From Branchiostoma floridae (taxonomy: Eukaryota; Chordata; Leptocardii; Amphioxiformes; Branchiostomatidae): DNA of 64,000 nt. Under the pieces are notes generated by a model. It was not told the origin of the DNA, searched no databases, and saw only the letters and a list, made by a program, of their open reading frames with translations. The position numbers and the translations under genes are program-made. This document shows, piece after piece, positions 51,601 to 62,085 of this stretch. The DNA is taken from contig NC_049986.1 of the NCBI RefSeq assembly GCF_000003815.2, positions 6,070,868 to 6,134,867 on the forward strand, given 5' to 3'. Within the stretch, counting starts at the first letter, position 1; each line of letters opens with the position of its first letter.

Positions 51601-54600
51601 CTGTAGCGTGGTACCAGATCTTCGACTATGCCATTGGGCATTGGTTAAACAAAGTAGGTGTTACGTTAGACATAATCATTTTAATGCTTACTACATCTAC
51701 ATATGCTATACGGGTTTGTATTAAGGTCTCGTATGTGTTTGTAAGAATGCTAGCATATTTCATGGTAATTGGAATCGCTTGTATGTTTATTGTTGACATG
51801 TAAAATAAGCTGTGTTAATGAAAAAAATGCATCACAAATGACTTTAAAAAAGCTTTCGGGTGTCGTTTTAACAGGTTTTCAGACAAACGTGTCAGTATCC
51901 AATTTTTCTGAGTAGCAATGTAAAATTTCTATTCCATGTGCTTTTAATATATAAAAGATAACAGTATATTGTCGTTATTTGTGTATTTACGATCATTGGC
52001 ATAAGTAGAATAAGTGAGTCAATATTGTATCACCTCTAACATGTCCTATTTCTGCGCATATTTCAGTGTGCGAACAACGTTCTAGGTACGGTTCTGTGCT
52101 GTCCCGGATGCTTCAGTGTTTACCGTGCTAAAGCCGTGAAGAACACCCTCCCCACGTACTGTACACACGTCACAAAGGCGAACGAGTTTCTCATCAAAGA
52201 TATGGGAGAGGACAGGTGGCTTTGTACACTCATGGCAAGTTGTTATTTTGTCATTAACTCTTTGTCTATTTGACAGTTTTCTGCTGCCTTTTCTTCCTCT
52301 CTAAACAGCTGCCCGTATGGTGATTTGAATTGTCTCGATGACCGGAGTTCTATCGCAGTGTCCGATTGCCGTGTATCCGCCCAAATACTGAAAATGTTCT
52401 GTACGTATCTCTGCCGGGACACGATCTGTTGTTTTTGTGTGTGCGAGACTTTCTTCTGTACACTTGAGTTGTAGTTTAGGTATGCGATTCATAGAATCTT
52501 CTAAAAGCATTTTATTTTGATGTTCTGTATTTATTTTTCTTCGGGACTTTCCAATATTAAGATGGTTTCAACTTCCTCAGTAGACAGCACTTTGCACCAC
52601 GATTGAATATGTTTACTTAATTGTACCCCGAGCACGTCAAAGAAAACACAACAGTTATCCAAAAGTAGACGTAAGTGGTTCAAACCAACAGCATTATGTA
52701 TTGTTGTCACTACCCTTGATATCAGAGTACAACTTAGCCGGCTAAGGGCCTTCACTGCGCGGGGCGTATCTCGAAAGAACCGTAGCCGCGAGCGCTGTTC
52801 TCTGGATACCAGGGTATGTTGTCACCCAAGTTAGTACCGAATGACAGCCACTCCAGACCCTTACAATTTAGCCCTTGCTTGTAAGCAACTGTCGGCAAAG
52901 AAAGAATTGTCGGCATACATTTTAACATTAACCATGTTCGCTTCTATTGTATATAAACCAGGTTGAAAACGGCTGGAAACTTGAGTACTCCGCCGTGTCT
53001 GAAGACTCCACCTTCTGTCCCGAGACGTTTGACGAGTTCTTCAAACAGCGCCGCCGGTGGCTGCCCTCGACCGTGGCCAACCTTGTCCTGATGATCCAGA
53101 AGTGGCAGACCATGGTCAAGAACAACAACAACATCTCCCGACTCTTCATCCTGTATCAGCTTCTCTTGCTCTTCTCTACGCTGATTGGTCCAGGGACATG
53201 TTGTCTGCTTGTTTCTGGTGAGTATGATTTTAATACTTAGTGTAAACGGTTTTTGTTAAGGTTATCCCGGCCATGGACACTTTGAGCGAATGAGTAGAGT
53301 GTTTGCTTTGGAAATAGGGTGTTGATCTGGTCATACTACGAGCAATGCTCGCTCTCTGAAAAAAAACCTTACCTTTGACCCGTTTTATCCTGATACCACA
53401 CATTTGATCCAACAACTAAAATCCCTCCGCACGTCAGCTAAGCTGCTAAACTGAGCACATTTTGACCAAATTTGGGAAGCTTAGACCCTACCTATTCTTT
53501 ACAATCCAAAAGCCTCCAGGTTGTGCCTAAATTCTTAAGGAAAATGAAGATTTTCAAGGATATTTGGTGGCGCTATAATCGCTTAGAATTCCCGTTTTGT
53601 GCCTTCTACTGCGCAACTTAACTTTGACGTTAATGCGTTTGCCCAATAGGTGGACTGAACTATGCCTACGGTGTGAGCGTCACGGTGTCCATGGTACTCC
53701 TCGTCTTGACTTCTGTGGCTTACGCCATGATCTGCCTCTACACTTCTCAGAACTTCCAACTACAGGTATGATAATTTAAAACTTTTCATTTCAGCTCTTA
53801 TTCATTAGTCTGTAACAAATACATTATTAGATTGTTTATATCTACATATCTATCTATAAAGCCTCATAATGTTAATACATGTCTAAATTATTGGTAGTAA
53901 TTTGTAATTAAATTTTCTTTTAATAATTTCAGATGGCCCAAGTTTTGACGTTTGTATTTGCCATCGTGATGGCTGCAGTAACTGTGGGAACCGCCAGGGA
54001 AGTTGTGGAGGGCTTGTCTGGTCCACCACCTCTGCCAACAGGTACTTTTTATTTTGTTTTATGGACATTTAATCAATGTATCTGTTATGTCACATGCATA
54101 TAGTTGGTGGTTGCAGCAAGACAGTCTGCCATTGTAAATACAAAATGATCTATGGTTTACATTTAGATTTATTGAGATTGCAGACAACGCAATACATGGC
54201 AGGCCAAGGCAGATTAGCTGATATTGGGTGCCAACACATATGCATACGTATACATTTGCACTTCTCTTAGAATACACACGGACAAACCTTCCTGAATGGA
54301 ATATAAGTTAAACATGATGAATAGGTTTGGAGCTTGGGGGACAGTGGTCTACGTATCATGGAAGTTCGTCTGTGTTGGTAGTAATTATACTACTGTCATG
54401 CCACGTGAGGCGGAGTGATGCAATTTTATTACTAGTGATACAAGCCCCGTCCTTAGGTGACAGTCATGTGTCTGATTATACAAGCTTCTTATGTGGCGGC
54501 TCAGTATACCTAATGAGAAAGTAGTGCAGGTGCTTATTTGCATATGTAACATAACGTATCTCTAGTTTATAGAATAAGATTGTAACAGACAATGCCAAAA

Positions 54601-57600
54601 GCGTTCTTCGGGATAGCATTAACTCTTCTATTATCTCAATCCATGTTTCTTACAGATGCACCGACCCCGGATCCCGATACGCTGGTGTTACCTGTTCCGG
54701 TCAGTACCATATACTTCCTCACCATCATCGCCATCTTCATCGTGACGGCCCTCCTGCATCCGACGGAGTTCTTCTGTCTCATCCACGGCATCTGGTACCT
54801 GTTCTGTCTCCCGTCAGGCTACCTGCTGCTCACCATCTACAGCATCTGTAACCTGAACGACAGGAGCTGGGGTAAGGCAGGGTTCTCTCTTACATTCGAT
54901 TCTTGTTGAACCTGGGTAATTATGTCGTATTGATGTCATGTAGGTCACACCGAGCATCAAGGACAGTCGCTTTCAATATTGCGACAAGGCCATAACAAGT
55001 ATTGCCTAGTAAATCGGACTATCTGATGATGAGAGCCCACGCTGCAGTAAAAACGTTGTAAACACCTGGCATTTGAAAGTTATGTACATGTGAACATCGT
55101 TGAAAATCAATTATGCAAATAAGGACCTCATTTCTATAAATTATCAGAAAATGCGTTTACAGCATTCTTTCTTAACATAGATTGTGAACGTCTGTTGTTT
55201 GGGTAAAGGAGATGATCAACTAATATGATGTATGCAGATGTGGATCTTATTTGCATAATTGATTACAAACACAATTAATATACCAGCTGTAAAGGTGAAA
55301 CTCATTTCATACCTGGCGAAGGTATGGTGTCGTGGAACTGCGAGCATTTCGCTCCCTAAAGTATGGATTCAAAGTTCCAAGCGCTGTGCAAATATGGTAA
55401 GTGTTATACTATGTCATAATAGATATCATACCTTTTTAAAGGTACTCGTGAAGGAAAAACGGTAGGAAGTGGAAAGAGCTGGACAGAGATCTGGTGGAGC
55501 TTTGTGGATGCCATGAGGAGGTAAGGATTCTAGATCCAAGTAGAACTTAACTGCAATTTCTAACTCAAAGGTTACCCGAATGTTTAATCCCCAAGTAGAT
55601 CCCACGGTAGCTAGCATAAGACAATATCATAAACTGACAGAGGAGTGAAGCTGGCTTAAGAGTGTGTTTTGATACCGAGTGAAACATGCTTCTAGACCGG
55701 CTTTACTCCTCTGCCGGCTTTTGATAGTATCTTATGTGCTACCGTAGGATGTGCTTAAAGATAACGAATGTTCCATTGTCCAACTTCAGTCTTTGTCAGG
55801 AAATGACAACTTCATCGTGACTCGGTGACCAGTGATCATAACTCACAAATGGTCTCCGGCGCCTCCACCTGTGTTGAGATGGCTGCAAAGCTCTGGCCTA
55901 GATTGCTTTCATTGCCCCTGTTGCAAAAAAAAGTCTGATTCTATTTCCGATATTTCGTATTTTTCAGTGAGAAGAAGCGTCTAGGTTTTTGCGTTGTAAA
56001 CGTTTCGAGGTTGTTACATTTGGGTATCTAACGGAAGAGGAGTACTCGAAAACCTTCAGTTGATTCATCAGGTTAATTTTTTTTTATATCTTTGATAACG
56101 TGTTTAAGGTGCTGTAACTGCGGCCCGACACAGGAAGTGGAAGACCAGAACGTAGAAGAGATCCAGTCGGAGCCACCAACCCCTACACAAGCTAAACCAC
56201 CACCCACACCCATAGGTATATACCCTTACGTTCATAAGAATAAAGATTCGTCATTGAAAAGTACAATACGGATTTTCATAAACAAACGAAAAGGTTTAGT
56301 CTTATTATCTTATATATCCCATTTTAATTCGTACTTGCATGCATCAATTTTATAGTATTATACGTAAACATAGTTTAGACATTTTCAGAGTATGAAATAA
56401 AAGGTATTTTCGATCTCTGTATGTTTGTTAGGGTCAGCTGTGTATGTATCAGCCATAACATACCCAAAAATATCTTATATTTCATAATCATTTAATATTC
56501 ATTGGTATATTCTAATGGCAGTTGAAGACCCCGAGGAAGAAGGGGAAGAAGCAGCCGACAAACCAAAGAGGAAGAAAGGTACTGGTAACAATAAAGGGTT
56601 AATGCCCCGGCCCGAGGGTATATGGTGAGATAATCCCTNNNNNNNNNNNNNNNNNNNNNNNNNNNNNNNNNNNNNNNNNNNNNNNNNNNNNNNNNNNNNN
56701 NNNNNNNNNNNNNNNNNNNNNNNNNNNNNNNNNNNNNNAGGTGGTTTATGAGGTGCTTATCGCACCTGACCAGGGATTATCTCACCATATACACCGAGGA
56801 TAAGGCGGGGCATTAAAGTTATTATCATATAGCCTACCCAAACTTGCAAATTCCTGTATGACGCATAGATCCCTTGGTACTATACGTGTGAATTCCTTTG
56901 TCGAATTTCTGAAAGTTCACATTTGGTACATACATATGTAAGGAGATTACAGATTGCATTTTGAAACCAAAATTTCCACAGAAAATATTCGAAACATTGC
57001 AGGCTTTTTAGAAAAACAAAACTCATTATCAATGTTAACAGAAGGAGCCATTCCCCCTTGCAGTCTGCTCCGGCATATGTTTTGCTCCTTTTTATTGGCC
57101 AATGCCTGAATATACCTTTCTTTCGTTCCTTTTGATTGGTCAAAATGAATTAACACCCGCACCGGTGTTAATTCAAAATGAATTAACACCAGCACCGGTG
57201 TTAATTCAAAATGAATTAACACCACTGGTGTTAATTTGCACCTGCCTGGCCGGAATCGAAGTGTTACGGCGTCATAACCAACGTTGAACGGGGCCTTCTG
57301 ATTGGTCCGCGGCGCCTGGCTATATGATAATAAGTAATAAACGTTTAAAAAATCTTTTAATCCACATAGGCTACTTGCTGCAACTTTGAATACCCTTTTG
57401 AGGCACGTCTAATACGTTCTTATACTTAAATTTTCACCATCTTACTACACAGGTTTCGGCGCAGTGGCGTTCTCTCTTGGTCAGCTAGGGCGTAAAGGTA
57501 CGTTTTGAACATGAATAAATGTCATATACTTTTTAAAACAAATTTATTGTATAAGAACAATAATTTATAGCAATGGTTTGTTCCTTTTTTGTTATTCATA

Positions 57601-60600
57601 TTCTTGTAACATACTATTCGTAAATACCTAGCGAATTTATATAACATAAAGTTGTCTTTTTGTTTTCAGGAAGTGGAAAAGGTGGACCAAGTGCTAGAAG
57701 AGTACAGAAGTCAGGTATCTAACTAATATTACTCTGCCAGCAATACATCAATCTCTATAAGTGATATCATATCTGATGATAGAAAATTATTTCGATAATT
57801 CTATATTTCATAGCCAATGCTAACCTTCTGATTAATGAATCAAGATGTTAAAAAAATGACATTGAGTATGCTCAAATTAATAGACTCAGTAGTACTTAGA
57901 CTCTTTTAGAGGCTGCTCAACAGCCAAAACATAAAAATCTGTAACATGTACATTTTGAAAATATATTTATTTTCATTTTCAGGATGGTTTAAGCCACGTA
58001 CCGGTCAGAGCATGGCCAGGAGAGGTAACATCCATATTTTTCTTCTTTCCGCTGCGCAAAAAATTCTACCTGCAACACAATAAAGAACAACCTTGTCATG
58101 TCAAAACCGGCATTTATTGATTTCATAGTCTTATCAAGACTTACAAACTACATCAATACAATCCATCCAATCCCTCTCGACGTATACTCCCCATTTATAT
58201 ACACATGAATAAGGCATATACGCATTTAAGTTACCTATTTACATACAGATAGACCAAATTCACAAACAAACGCTTCCAAAGCCACAACCATCTTGGTGAT
58301 GATAATAATAATGGTATCATCAAGACATGAAGTAGTCATTACGAAATGTAGAGTCATCATCATTGTAACGATACAAATTGCCCATATTTTCCTTTTGTAG
58401 CCACAAGAAAACAATCTGCCTGGAGAAGGAGCCTGTTGGATACCGACAAATTGTCAACAGCCATGTGGCTACCTGCAGAGTTTAAGGTGGTGTACATGAT
58501 CCAAATGATAAAACAATAACTATGCTCAAAAGCAACAAGAGGTAAATTTGCGTGGTAGTCTTCATTATGTAAAATACGCAAGCAAGAATATATAACTTGA
58601 TATTAGTGATCGATTTCTAGCTGAAGATTTCTAAGATTATGATCATTGAGACTAGAGGAAAACGCAAATGTCAGCGTTGTCGAAGTTTACATCTTTCGTT
58701 AATAATTACCTGTCTATGTGTCTTTCAGGATCGCTACTTGAACAGCTTCCTCCAACATGGCTACGACGACACCACATTCATCGCAGGGATGTCCGACGGG
58801 GTAGGTCGATTGCGTTGTAGTGGGATGTAACGGAAGGGTGTTTGGGTTCGAATCCGTTTATATGGCACCGATCTTGTGCCCTTTTAAGGCACTTTAGACG
58901 ACTTTTGTAACCTTACTGGAAAGGAGTGCCTGGGTTAGGCAAGAGACTTTCCTCAAATAGGACGTTAAATTGAGATCCTGTGTTTGAGTAGAGCCACACC
59001 TTAAGCACATTTAAGAACGCGCTGCATATATCGAAAGGGTATTTATTGAATAAGTGTTCTTCCCGGTGTGCATGTGAGTGGATCAAAATCTATATTCATA
59101 TGGCCGCACCTCAAAATGAGATGACTAGGTTCTGTGTGCTATGTGACCACCCCTATTTTACGTTCCTCTCTTTTTAGCCATCGGCTGCAAAGGGAATTCT
59201 ACCCACCCATTATGATAATAATTTGATATTCTTATTATACTATGATAGAGTACCAACACACGTTTTAAATGGTTATCTACAAGTAATGCAAATATGTTAT
59301 CACATCTATCAAGACATCGCTACATTGTAATGTACAATTTCTTTAAAGTTTAAAGGCACAGATTTTTTTTAAAGATTGAACTCGTATTAAACTCATTACG
59401 CAGGACCTAGAGTTCATTGGCGTGACAAAGATCCATCGCCCCGCCCTACTGAGGGAGATCGACAAGCTGTCAGAGTATCAAATAGACATCAAAGTGCCGG
59501 TTCGTTCTTCTATCTTAAAATTTTTTCATGACAGTCATGTTTAACCATGAAAACACTGTGTTTAAAACACAACTTCAGAAATTAACGGCAATAATCTGAG
59601 ATATCATTGTGGTGCAGTTTTTAGCAATGTTGACATCCTTGTGTAATCTTGTTTTTGTTAATTAGAATAGTTATAACCTCTTTACATATTTGGCACGATT
59701 ACGTAACATTTGCTTTACTTGTTAATAAACAAACAAATACTATGTCTGCCCATATTGCACAACCAACAGTTCTCCGATCTTTTTTTATGCATTTTAAAAC
59801 ACAAAAAAATGTGAAAGTACGTAGATATGCGAAAGAGTGACATAGATAACGGTATAAAGCCGGCACCGCCCCCCGTTTCCGTTGATAGAATGTTGTATCG
59901 ACTTACCTGCACCCGTAGTCGTTTTAAATTTAAACTTCTTGAGATGCTAACTAATACAACGTTTCATTCACAGGAAACAGTGGAGGAATGGCTGGACATG
60001 ATTGGTCTAGAGAAGTACAACGACAAGTTTGTTTACGAGGGCTATGACGTCACAAGTCTGGTCAATATCGAGGAACAGCAGATCCGGGAGAACCTGGGCA
60101 TCACTAAAGCTGGTTTGCAATTTTACCTGTATATTCAACATATTACACGAAGAAGCCATGAGTCCTACCGAGGAATCCCGTGTTTTTTTTTATAACATTC
60201 TTATCCAAAACCCTTGGCACAATTATTTATAAAGATTTGATATTTGTCACAAAGGATAGAAAGCCTTTCCTGTTACATAGTGATAATTGTTGGTTTTATG
60301 TGGGTCATAAAGTTATGGCCATTCAAAACCAAGTTTGTTGACTTTTCATAGATTCTTTACTAGCGGCTGTTCCTGTTATAAGAAGTTTTTGTAATGACCA
60401 CGTATTGAATATGGTGCATGATTTCTTTTTACATTTCACAGCACACGTCAAACGTATGCTGATCGCTCTGAGTAAACTCCGCCATCCAAGCGAACGTAAG
60501 TTGAACTTTTTTGTATTGATTGTTCCTTATAACAGAGTTAAAAGAGAAGATTTTATTGTTTCTTTTATAAGTCAGTAACTAACGAAATGCATTTAGGCTG

Positions 60601-62085
60601 AAAAAAGGAATCATCAGTAGTTGTAAAAAAGTCTTTATTATTAGATCTACAAACTTTCAGTGTTATCATTATTACATGTATCAATAAACCAGTTGATGAG
60701 CGAATCGACAAAGTAAAGAAGGTGGTAAGCAAGCTGACAACACAGAAGATGGAGAATGTGTCACAGGATCACGTGAGATACAGGTATGTACATTGACTAA
60801 GTTTTATTGCGTAGAAATCCAATTACATTTTAATGCATATTTTAAGATACCTAAAAATAAAAGGAAAATCACTTCTTCGGAAAAGAAAGATAAAAGCATG
60901 TCAAGGCTAAAAATAATTCAATTATTTGGACTTTGGCGGTTCTATAACTACAAACTGCTACAAAGATAAGATGATAAATATATAAACGCTCAAACAAAGT
61001 TCAGCGATACGTTCATTTTCTATTAAAAGAAAATAGTTTGATTTTTCATTGGTTTATTTGTTGACAAACAATGCTCAAGGGTCACTTGAAGCTATTGTCT
61101 TCCCTAGGTTAGTGAGTTACATGGATGAGATGTAAAGATTACCCTAAATGTCCTACGGCCGAAAATCCTAATCAAAAAGGATTTCATAATAAGTTTTCTT
61201 TCACCAGGGAGAACAGGTTCTGGGCTAAACTCAGGAACAAGTGTATAAAGCAGGACTACGGCGTGTTCAGTCAGAACGTCGGGCTGAAGGAACAGTTGGA
61301 GGAGCTGAGGAACTCCTGGTTAATCATCCTGGCGGTGTCCAACGCGCTGTGGCTGACCTTGATCTTGACATTGGCACAACAGGCTAACTTACAGGTTTGA
61401 CCGTTTGTAGAGTTTTTGTTTTTACTAGTTTGCAAGAAAGACTTATCGTCACTTAACTTACAATTACGTATGCACCACCTCCTTGTCTTCAGTCAGAGAC
61501 ATAATGCTTGGCCAACCTTTACTGATTGACTGAATAGGAAAAGCCAGGATATGGAGGCTTTATTTTCCTTAACGTTTTTCTCCAATACTTCCAGGTGTCT
61601 TTTACTCTAAATGTTCTTCTACTTTCAACGGGGCAAGACTTAATGGTCCAACATTTGAATGCAGCAGGGTTTCTCTTCAACATCACTAAAGTTTAAAAAA
61701 AGCTTTTATTTCTCCAGTTTTTAAATCATAAAACTTGAAATGACAAATGTATGTACGACTCTTTCAGCTCTTGGGAACCAACCCACTCGGTCTGGTATTC
61801 CTCTCTGTCTTCGGCTGCATCATCGTCATCCAGTTCCTGGCCATGCTGGTGCACCGGGTGTGGTCCCTCATGCATCTACTGGCCAGGGTCAAGTATCCAT
61901 GGCAACGCTGGGAGGATGACGTCACCATTCCCACCCCTGACCCGGGAGCAGATGGGCAGACGAAGACGGCTGACGTAAAGGCTAAGATGATGACCATTAA
62001 CGAAACTGCGGAGGAAGAGGTTTACGATAACCCGATGGTTGAGACAGATGACCAGCCTGTGTACGATGAGCCTAACACTCTCTAG
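39671..62085 (+). CDS. CHS: Chitin synthase gene B (complete), discoidin + tandem SAM type
   Basis: Second GT2 chitin synthase, tandem paralogue of gene A. Exons: 39671-40177, 43505-44077, 44527-44689, 45111-45198, 45471-45579, 47067-47219, 48147-48330, 48701-48822, 49182-49242, 49424-49568, 50169-50376, 50844-50991, 51454-51653, 52067-52234, 52962-53217, 53650-53765, 53933-54041, 54656-54871, 55442-55520, 56109-56215, 56522-56578, 57453-57497, 57670-57714, 57983-58024, 58401-58486, 58729-58800, 59404-59499, 59974-60112, 60442-60495, 60693-60783, 61208-61394, 61768-62085 (TAG). Total 4944 nt, 1647 aa. The ATG at 39671 is in a good context (A at -3, G at +4) and opens a polar, acidic N-terminus before the first helix. 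DAD 833-835, GEDRW 934-938, QRRRW 972-976. Intron 14 has a GC donor; introns 2, 10 and 27 have weak GT donors (gttcgt, gttgtc, gttcgt), so those boundaries are slightly less certain. An acceptor-like cag at 39658-39660 allows an upstream non-coding exon. Confidence 0.95.
41091..41540. repeat. TTCGCGG-type MITE copy 3 (longer), gene B intron 1
   Basis: Starts atactgtaac and ends acagtactgtactgta, with ttcgcggt blocks in the first 80 bp and again near the end in opposite sense. About 210 bp of unrelated sequence lies between the arms. Same family as the two copies in gene A introns. Confidence 0.6.
41595..41790 (-). mobile_element. tRNA-derived SINE, gene B intron 1
   Basis: On the - strand a tRNA-like head (B-box complement gatcgaact near 41711) is followed by the shared body word gggaaaggcacttt and acacgacc. 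Length about 200 bp. Confidence 0.55.
42311..42522. repeat. Foldback element in gene B intron 1
   Basis: Inverted arms of about 50 bp: one contains ggtacctcactgcgcttgg and ggcactgcggggtt, the other the complement of ggcatctcactgcacaggg and ggcactgtggggtt. A diverged single arm of the same family appears at about 28898-28935 in gene A intron 33. Confidence 0.6.
45721..46250 (+). mobile_element. 5'-truncated LINE tail, same family as 33596-34140, in gene B intron 5
   Basis: Encodes a CSCGCP...TSHYLLHCPTYNYQR Cys/His motif matching the copy in the UGT intron. Its 3' UTR contains a similar stretch (ttgagtccgccgtcac versus ttgagtgtgccgtcac) and ends aataaag plus poly(A) at about 46242-46250. Flanks aaaaggcacaata (45707-45719) and aaaaggcacgata (46247-46259) differ at one base and look like an aged target duplication. 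The clade is not assigned. Confidence 0.72.
46588..46721. repeat. GC-rich hairpin element, gene B intron 5
   Basis: Inverted arms of about 60 bp each, starting aatacaacacggtgtattcc, with a centre around gaaggccgga. The arms contain gaccgcgggtcggat and its complement. A diverged copy of the left arm is at 32277-32335 in the UGT intron 2. Confidence 0.7.
47340..47797 (-). mobile_element. tRNA-derived SINE, best-preserved copy, gene B intron 6
   Basis: On the - strand the element starts ggggccgcgtagcacggtgg, with an A box at 47778-47788 (tagcacggtgg) and a B box at 47735-47745 (ggttcgaatcc), the internal promoter of RNA polymerase III. The body contains gggaaaggcacttaacacga and cgttaaagaacccccacacg. 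The 3' limit near 47340 is approximate. Confidence 0.75.
49424..50991 (+). other. Gene B: discoidin (F5/8 type C) domain cassette, exons 10-12
   Basis: Exons of 145, 208 and 148 nt total 501 nt, exactly the length of gene A's cassette, with phase-1 introns on both sides. Blocks in order: NPLGMTSGAI..D..IKASS, RARLN, YIQVDLGETKMVTGVITQG, QWVRSYTIQY, TRYLKI and SMRLEILG. The internal intron before YIQVDL is phase 2 here, but in gene A it lies about nine codons later and is phase 0. The canonical terminal cysteines are missing (STYNPLG at the start, EILGYN at the end). Confidence 0.9.
49740..49900. repeat. Degenerate tandem repeat, gene B intron 10
   Basis: Units of about 25-30 bp built on caacacacctatttt / gctgcacatacttatttt words, five to six copies with variation. 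Confidence 0.6.
52235..52961 (+). other. GC-AG intron (gene B intron 14)
   Basis: Exon 14 ends in ATG at 52234 and the intron starts gcaagt, while the acceptor at 52960-52961 is a normal ag. No GT donor keeps the frame and aligns with gene A, whose equivalent intron starts gtaagt. gcaagt is the typical GC-AG donor context. The intron contains two adjacent - strand open frames (52301-52510, 52531-52755) that I do not recognise. Confidence 0.85.
54152..54260 (+). repeat. Dispersed ~95-bp repeat, gene B intron 17
   Basis: Contains tttagatttattgagattgc and gcagattagctgatattggg, the same unit as the copies in gene A introns. A truncated copy (caatacatggcaaacccagg) lies at 41052-41090 beside a MITE. 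Confidence 0.6.
55108..55261. repeat. Foldback repeat, gene B intron 18
   Basis: Inverted arms of about 20 bp (caattatgcaaataaggacc at the left; its near-complement at 55242-55261) around an AT-rich centre. No coding potential. Confidence 0.5.
55606..55743. repeat. Foldback (MITE-like) repeat, gene B intron 19
   Basis: Imperfect inverted arms of about 47 bp beginning ggtagc...cataag and containing gcagaggagt-type blocks, separated by about 45 bp. No coding potential. Confidence 0.55.
56591..56812. repeat. Foldback repeat spanning assembly gap, gene B intron 21
   Basis: Sequence on the two sides of the gap is inverted: aatgccccg and tatatggtgagataatccct at the left match the complement of agggattatctcaccatata and cggggcatt at the right. 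A hairpin here probably caused the assembly gap. Confidence 0.6.
56639..56738. other. Assembly gap (100 N)
   Basis: Run of N inside gene B intron 21, between inverted arms. Confidence 1.
57147..57236. repeat. Three tandem palindromes, gene B intron 21
   Basis: Three copies at 57147-57174, 57180-57207 and 57213-57236. Each consists of gaattaacacc, a short centre and ggtgttaatt(c), so each is its own inverted repeat. The first two are 28 bp; the third is shorter. Spacers are caaaat. Confidence 0.85.
58401..62085 (+). other. Gene B: tandem SAM domains, last membrane helices and tyrosine tail (exons 25-32)
   Basis: SAM1 is split over exons 25-27 (MWLPAEF...YLNSFLQHGYDD...DLEFIGV...LLREIDKL), with an extra intron not found in gene A. 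SAM2 covers exons 28-29 (VEEWLDMIGLEKYNDKF...IRENLGI...HVKRMLIALSKL). Exon 31 has LRNSW plus a helix, exon 32 NPLGLVF plus a helix. The last exon has the same length as gene A's (318 nt). The tail carries VYDNP and VYDEP near the C-terminus. Confidence 0.88.
58801..59045 (+). mobile_element. tRNA-derived SINE at the 5' splice site of gene B intron 26
   Basis: A perfect B box gggttcgaatcc lies about 45 bp after the end of exon 26. The body words aaggcactttagacgact, caaataggacgttaaat and gcacatttaagaacgcgctg match the SINE family. The recognisable head begins within the first bases of the intron. Confidence 0.65.

Larger units (their letters stand above)
47067..55520 (+). other. Gene B: GT2 chitin synthase core and following membrane cluster (exons 6-19)
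   Basis: Exon 6 ends STMYHE; exons 7-9 carry GGCKQGQ, TPYG and KKRWSQVMYM; exon 13 carries NTYLLVTDADVKF; exon 14 GEDRW; exon 15 QRRRWLPST. Exon 15 of this gene equals exons 17 and 18 of gene A with no intron between them. Exons 16-18 encode hydrophobic helices and exon 19 WGTREG followed by a Trp-rich segment (EIWWSF). The order and spacing match gene A. Confidence 0.9.
56109..58024 (+). other. Gene B: linker of short exons (exons 20-24)
   Basis: Exons of 107, 57, 45, 45 and 42 nt encode CC followed by CG, a PPTPTQAKPPPTP run, an acidic stretch, KRKK and basic Gly/Ser-rich segments. Exons 21-24 are multiples of three with phase-1 borders. Sequence identity with gene A is low here, apart from the CC pair and a WF..R segment in the last micro-exon, so this is the fastest-evolving part of the protein. 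Confidence 0.75.

Noticed and set aside
52301-52755. Two adjacent - strand open frames in the GC-AG intron
   Set aside because: Not recognisable as a gene or transposon; no splice or start evidence.
54592-54909. Open frame with its own signal-peptide-like start before exon 18 of gene B
   Set aside because: The part before 54656 is intron; the acceptor and gene A alignment define the exon. An alternative promoter cannot be excluded but has no support.
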